This document shows, one piece after another, positions 58,625 to 61,840 of a stretch of DNA of 61,840 bases. Numbering within the stretch: the stretch's first letter is position 1; each line of letters starts with the position of its first letter. Origin of the DNA: an uncultured Frankiales bacterium. GTDB taxonomy: Bacteria > Actinomycetota > Actinomycetes > Mycobacteriales > SCTD01. A model generated the notes under the pieces. It was not told where the DNA came from. It searched no databases and saw only the letters and a list, made by a program, of their open reading frames with translations. The position numbers and the translations under genes were made by a program. The DNA lies in NCBI GenBank assembly GCA_946479905.1, contig CAMLIA010000003.1:1-61840 (forward strand), given 5' to 3'.

Positions 58625-59461
58625 CTAGGACGCGCGCAACCGGCCCAGCTCGTGGGCGTCGGCGTCGAGCAGGACGAGCTGGTCACCGTCGATCCCGGCC
58701 CGCGCCGCAGCGGCCAGCCAGCTGCCGGCCTGGGAGTTGCCGCAGCCGATGAGCGTGTGGCCGCCGCTCACGGTGAGCAGCTCGCCGGAGGGCCCCAGCG
58801 ACCAGCGGCCGCCCTCGCCGTTGCAGCCGTCGCTGCCGGAGAAGCTCGCGTCGGCGTGGAACTCGAGGTAGGCCTTGGCGTTGTCGGGTGCCTGCCACCG
58901 CCGGGTGAGGGTCGTCTCGGTCGCAGCGGTCAGAGCGGAGGGGAGAGGTGCCGGCTCCGCCATCCGCTTCGCGAGCTGGGCGGACGGGGTGGGGACCGTG
59001 CTGTAGTACTCGGCGCTCATCGTCGAGGGGATGCGCGGCTTCCCGCCCGGCAGCAGGGTGACGAGCGTCCTCCCGGCCTCGTCGACGAGCACGCGGGTGT
59101 CGCCGTCGACGCGGAACCCGCGCGCCGCGTGCACCCAGGTCGGCAGCTGCGGCACGTTCCCCTTGTAGCAGCTGCTGCTGCCACCCGCGTTGAAGGCGAT
59201 GAAGCCACCGTCGTGGGAGGCCTCCCAGGACGCCTCGAGCCCGCCGCAGTCCTGGAACAGCGTCATCTCCTCCGCCACCCGCAGGACGCCGGCGTCCTTG
59301 CCGTCGACCTGCAGCTTCCACATGCCGACCAGCGCCATCGGGTCGGCGGACACCGTGGGCGTCGGGACCGCGACCACGTGGTCCGGGGTCGACCCGGCGC
59401 CGCAGCCGGCGAGCAGCCCGGCCGCGACGACGGCAGCAGCGAGACAGGTGCGCATGGACAT
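58625..59461 (-). CDS. META-domain (HslJ-like) lipoprotein
   Basis: A 278-residue exported lipoprotein with signal and lipobox (CLAAAVVAAGLLAGC). A first domain of about 150 residues (ALVGMWKLQVDGKDAG, LFQDCGGLEASWEAS) resembles a degenerate META repeat, and the C-terminal domain has the META/HslJ pattern YLEFHADASFSGSDGCNG and WSLGPSGELLTV. Function is unclear; META proteins are linked to stress or antibiotic tolerance. ATG 59461 or the ATG two codons later (59455) are both possible. Confidence 0.8.
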   Translation of the reverse strand: MSMRTCLAAAVVAAGLLAGCGAGSTPDHVVAVPTPTVSADPMALVGMWKLQVDGKDAGVLRVAEEMTLFQDCGGLEASWEASHDGGFIAFNAGGSSSCYKGNVPQLPTWVHAARGFRVDGDTRVLVDEAGRTLVTLLPGGKPRIPSTMSAEYYSTVPTPSAQLAKRMAEPAPLPSALTAATETTLTRRWQAPDNAKAYLEFHADASFSGSDGCNGEGGRWSLGPSGELLTVSGGHTLIGCGNSQAGSWLAAAARAGIDGDQLVLLDADAHELGRLRAS

Positions 59462-59513
59462 GGGACGCAGGCTGGCACGGTTCGGTTCTCTCCCGTTTGG
59501 CAGGCTGCTGCTC

Positions 59514-59999
59514 ATGGGACTCCCGCAGGACCGCCCCGACGGCCTCGACTCGCCGGTCACGGGCAAGGTCATCAAGTACATGGCCAGGGCCCAGGTCGCC
59601 GCGTTCAAGGCGACCAACGGCCGCGTCGGCCGCACCTGGCGGATCGGCGCCGGCTGGAAGAAGCCGGTACCGACGCTGCTGCTCGACCATGTCGGGCGGA
59701 AGTCCGGCAAGCGGTTCACGACCCCGCTGCTCTACCTGGAGGACGGCAAGGACCTCGTCGTCGTCGCGAGCCAGGGCGGCCTGCCGAAGAACCCGCAGTG
59801 GTACGCCAACCTGCTCGCCGCACCCGACACCACCGTCCGCGTCGCGAGGGAGGGCGTGCGCCGCGTCCGGGCGCGCGAGGCCGTCGGGGAGGAGCGCGAT
59901 CAGCTGTGGCCGCGGCTCGTCGAGCTGTACGCCGACTTCGCGAAGTACCAGCAGTGGACCGACCGCACCATCCCTGTCGTCGTGCTGGAGCCTCGCTAG
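59514..59999 (+). CDS. deazaflavin (F420)-dependent nitroreductase family protein, Ddn-like
   Basis: A 161-residue split-barrel flavin/F420 protein of the Ddn family: NGRVGRTWRIGAGWKK, TLLLDHVGRKSGKRFTTPLLY, VVVASQGGLPKNPQWYANLL and PDTTVRVAREGVRRVRAREA. Members use F420H2 for quinone or nitro-group reduction at the membrane. I chose ATG 59514, just before the conserved region; CAGGCT lies 7 bases ahead. The stop shares CTAG (59996-59999) with the convergent transporter gene. Confidence 0.87.
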   Translation: MGLPQDRPDGLDSPVTGKVIKYMARAQVAAFKATNGRVGRTWRIGAGWKKPVPTLLLDHVGRKSGKRFTTPLLYLEDGKDLVVVASQGGLPKNPQWYANLLAAPDTTVRVAREGVRRVRAREAVGEERDQLWPRLVELYADFAKYQQWTDRTIPVVVLEPR

Positions 60000-61597
60000 C
60001 CCTTGCCGACGTGCAGCGGCCCGGTCTGCCGGTAGCAGGTGCAGTCGGCGTGCCAGACCATCGCGTGCACGAGCTCACCGCCGTTCGTCTTCCCGGGGGC
60101 GAAGAGCGACTGCGGGCTGTAGGCCCCGTCGTACCTGCCGAGCTGCTGGATCGCCGCGGCCCAGCCCGCCCGGGTGAGGTCAGGACCGGCGGCCGTGGCG
60201 GCCTTCACGAACAGCGCGAAGTAGTCGCACATCGCGTCGGCGTCGGCGTTCGGGTAGGTGTTGTCCAGCCCCGGCAGGCCGGCCTTCTTCAGCACCGCTG
60301 AGCAGCGCTGCAGCTGCGCCGAGGTCTTCGTGATGCCGGTGTAGAAGTTGGTGATCGCGAGGCTGCCGTCGAACTGGTTCTTGTTGAAGTTGCGGGTGAA
60401 GAGGTCCGAGGCCAGCAGCGAGTAGTCCGACGCCATGTACTTGTACTTGCGGGCACCCGAACCGCACGGTCCGTTGTCGGCCGACTGCAGGAAGGTCTGC
60501 GCCGCGACGAACGACGTGGCGAGCACGACGTGGGTGACGCCGTCGATGCACATCTGCTGCTGCCGCGCGGGCGGCTGCGACTGGGCGTAGGCCGCGGAGC
60601 AGTCGCTCTCGTAGGTCTTCACCGAGGCCGGCTTGAGCTTCTTGATGCCGGCGACGAGGTACTTGTCGACGACCGAGTGCGACGGCTCGCAGTTGTCCTC
60701 GAGGATGCCGACCTTCTCGCCGCCCTTGAGGAACCTCAGGCGGGCGATCTCGTCGACCCACTCGACGGCGATGCGGTCGAGCGATCGGGTCTCGCTGACG
60801 TCGTAGCCGTGCGCGGCGTCCATGAACGCCTCCGACTCGGCGTACCCGTGCACGTAGGGCGTCTTCTTGGTCTGCGTCAGGCAGGCCTGCGGCTTGGCGA
60901 AGATGAACGACTGCGTGTCGATGACGGCGAAGACCTTCTGGTCGTCGGCCATCTGGGTGCACGCCTGGTTCTGGTCGTCCTCGCTGATCGGGTCGGTCGT
61001 GCGGAACACCGGCACGATGGGCCGGCCGTTGATGCCGCCGCGCTTGTTCTGGTCGTCGATGTAGGCCTGCACGACCTGCTGGGTGTCGGTGCGGACGGCG
61101 AGGGCGAAGCCGCTCGCGTCGAGGCCACCGATCTTGGCGATGAGCACGCCGAGCTTCACGCAGGTCTTGTGGCCGGCGCAGTTGTTGACCCCGCGATCCG
61201 TGGCCTTGGTGATGTCGAAGCCGGCGCCGCCCGTGGTCCCGGTCCCGGCGCTCCCTGACGTGGCGGTGCCGCTCGTCCCTGACGCCGAGCCCCCTGTGCT
61301 GCCAGAGGTCCCGCCGACGAGGCCAGTGGTCGTTCCGGAGCCCGGGCCCACCGTCGTACCCGTCGTCGTGGAGGTGCCGGCACCCGTGGTGCCTCCGGTG
61401 GTCGAGGTGCCGACCTGCCCGCCGGTGCCACCACCGGTCGTCTGCCCGAGGCTGTCGGTGCTGGTCGCCGGGTGGGCGTCCTGGGGCATCGACGCGACCA
61501 GCAGGGCGACGACCGCGGCGACGGCGACCGCCGCCAGTGCCACCTGGGAGCGGGCCGCGGTGCGCAGCCAGAGCCGGATCTGCATGCCTGGGGTCAT
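59996..61597 (-). CDS. branched-chain amino acid-type ABC transporter substrate-binding protein, membrane-anchored
   Basis: A 533-residue type 1 periplasmic-binding-fold protein. The N-terminus has one helix (QVALAAVAVAAVVALLVASM, about 17-37) without a lipobox, then about 85 residues of almost pure Gly/Ser/Thr (about 43-125), then the binding domain (LGVLIAKIGGLDASG, VQAYIDDQNKRGGINGRPIV, DNTYPNADADAMCDYFALFV). Eight or more cysteines suggest disulfides. It presumably captures an amino acid, amide or other small solute for the ATPase next door. The ATG overlaps the ATPase stop (ATGA). Confidence 0.82.
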   Translation of the reverse strand: MTPGMQIRLWLRTAARSQVALAAVAVAAVVALLVASMPQDAHPATSTDSLGQTTGGGTGGQVGTSTTGGTTGAGTSTTTGTTVGPGSGTTTGLVGGTSGSTGGSASGTSGTATSGSAGTGTTGGAGFDITKATDRGVNNCAGHKTCVKLGVLIAKIGGLDASGFALAVRTDTQQVVQAYIDDQNKRGGINGRPIVPVFRTTDPISEDDQNQACTQMADDQKVFAVIDTQSFIFAKPQACLTQTKKTPYVHGYAESEAFMDAAHGYDVSETRSLDRIAVEWVDEIARLRFLKGGEKVGILEDNCEPSHSVVDKYLVAGIKKLKPASVKTYESDCSAAYAQSQPPARQQQMCIDGVTHVVLATSFVAAQTFLQSADNGPCGSGARKYKYMASDYSLLASDLFTRNFNKNQFDGSLAITNFYTGITKTSAQLQRCSAVLKKAGLPGLDNTYPNADADAMCDYFALFVKAATAAGPDLTRAGWAAAIQQLGRYDGAYSPQSLFAPGKTNGGELVHAMVWHADCTCYRQTGPLHVGKG

Positions 61598-61840
61598 GCT
61601 GGGGTTCCTGTCTTCTTGCGGGTACGACGAGGGGCACCGCTCCCGGACCGGGCGACCGCGGTCGGGTCGGTGCCGAGGTAGGACGCGATGACGAGCGGGT
61701 CCTCACGGACCTGCTCAGGTGTGCCGTGCGCGATCACGGCACCGTTCTCGAGGCAGTAGACGCGGTCGCAGAGCGACAGCAGCAGCGGCATGTCGTGCTC
61801 GACGATGACGATCGCGCAGCCGAGCTCGTCGCGCAGCGAG
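61594..61840 (-). CDS. ABC transporter ATP-binding protein (LivG/LivF type), C-terminal end
   Basis: Partial: about 82 codons at the right edge. The visible sequence has the H-loop and after-Walker-B part of branched-chain amino acid ATPases (VIVEHDMPLLLSLCDRVYCL, then ENGAVIAHGTPEQVREDPLV), followed by a basic tail (RRTRKKTG). The catalytic Walker motifs are outside the window. It overlaps the substrate-binding gene by ATGA, so they form one operon. Confidence 0.88.
   Translation of the reverse strand, partial: SLRDELGCAIVIVEHDMPLLLSLCDRVYCLENGAVIAHGTPEQVREDPLVIASYLGTDPTAVARSGSGAPRRTRKKTGTPA

Noticed and set aside
1..61840. CRISPR arrays, insertion sequences, prophage or toxin-antitoxin modules
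   Set aside because: No regularly spaced repeats, transposase or integrase motifs, phage structural genes or small paired toxin genes were found on either strand.

Overview
This 61.8 kb window is very GC-rich, with frequent GTG and occasional TTG starts and third codon positions dominated by G and C. It comes from an actinobacterial chromosome. Supporting lineage traits are a FolP2/GpgS pair, F420-type oxidoreductases, a mycofactocin-coupled SDR, a DUF222/HNH (13E12-type) protein, PhoPR of the mycobacterial type and KstR-type operators. I cannot place it below phylum from sequence alone. I see about 61 protein genes and three tRNAs, and no rRNA, CRISPR array, insertion sequence or prophage. 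Gene packing is extreme. Many same-strand neighbours overlap by ATGA or GTGA, several head-to-head pairs are separated by only 14-40 bp, and several tail-to-tail pairs share a CTAG stop.

Region by region. 1-4739: acyl-CoA carboxylase beta subunit and a divergent TetR regulator with twin operators, a Ser/Thr kinase, then a coupled pirin / RibD-like reductase / thioesterase run. 4740-10272: a secreted Asp-box propeller protein, an operon gpgS-folP2-LigB-like-FAD reductase (read leftwards), and divergent folE. 10269-14906: a phosphate island made of a response regulator with a degenerate receiver, ppk, ppx and a glycerophosphodiester phosphodiesterase, with PHO-box-like repeats at two promoters. 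14988-17998: a small zinc-ribbon protein, a possible gene remnant, and an SDR / MaoC / AMACR lipid group. 18061-25039: a secreted ceramidase-like / CocE-like pair, then a NodB deacetylase, a GT2 glycosyltransferase, a P-loop kinase-like protein and a FemAB-like acyltransferase.

25120-28918: a fadE26-fadE27-fadD17-type cholesterol side-chain operon with a KstR-like operator next to its start. 28903-34719: amidase, phosphoesterase, a second Asp-box protein, a membrane protein and a secreted NodB deacetylase. 34742-41573: tRNA-Arg, a K+/H+ antiporter, a PAP2 lipid phosphatase coupled to PhoPR, an HNH protein and an adenylate cyclase. 41587-48237: SbcCD, tRNA-Ser, a ChoD-type cholesterol oxidase and a second PAP2 protein. 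48331-58519: an exo/endonuclease-like membrane protein, an MFS transporter plus mycofactocin-coupled SDR behind a second KstR-like palindrome, assorted oxidoreductases, a sortase-type Asp-box protein, and an SDR/SDR plus F420-type group. 58521-61840: tRNA-Ser, a META lipoprotein, a Ddn-like protein, and the end of a branched-chain-amino-acid-type ABC system.

Three themes connect the genes: steroid and branched-lipid catabolism (fadE26/27-fadD17, choD, AMACR, HtdZ-like MaoC, SDRs), polyphosphate/phosphate control (PHO boxes, ppk/ppx, GDPD, degenerate regulator), and cell-surface biology (three Asp-box propellers, ceramidase-like protein, NodB deacetylases, PAP2 proteins). The most unusual signals are the phosphate island with its receiver-less regulator, the second KstR-like site at a transporter/mycofactocin-SDR locus, the symmetric bidirectional -10 between the antiporter and the PAP2-PhoPR operon, and the recurring leaderless-promoter signature.
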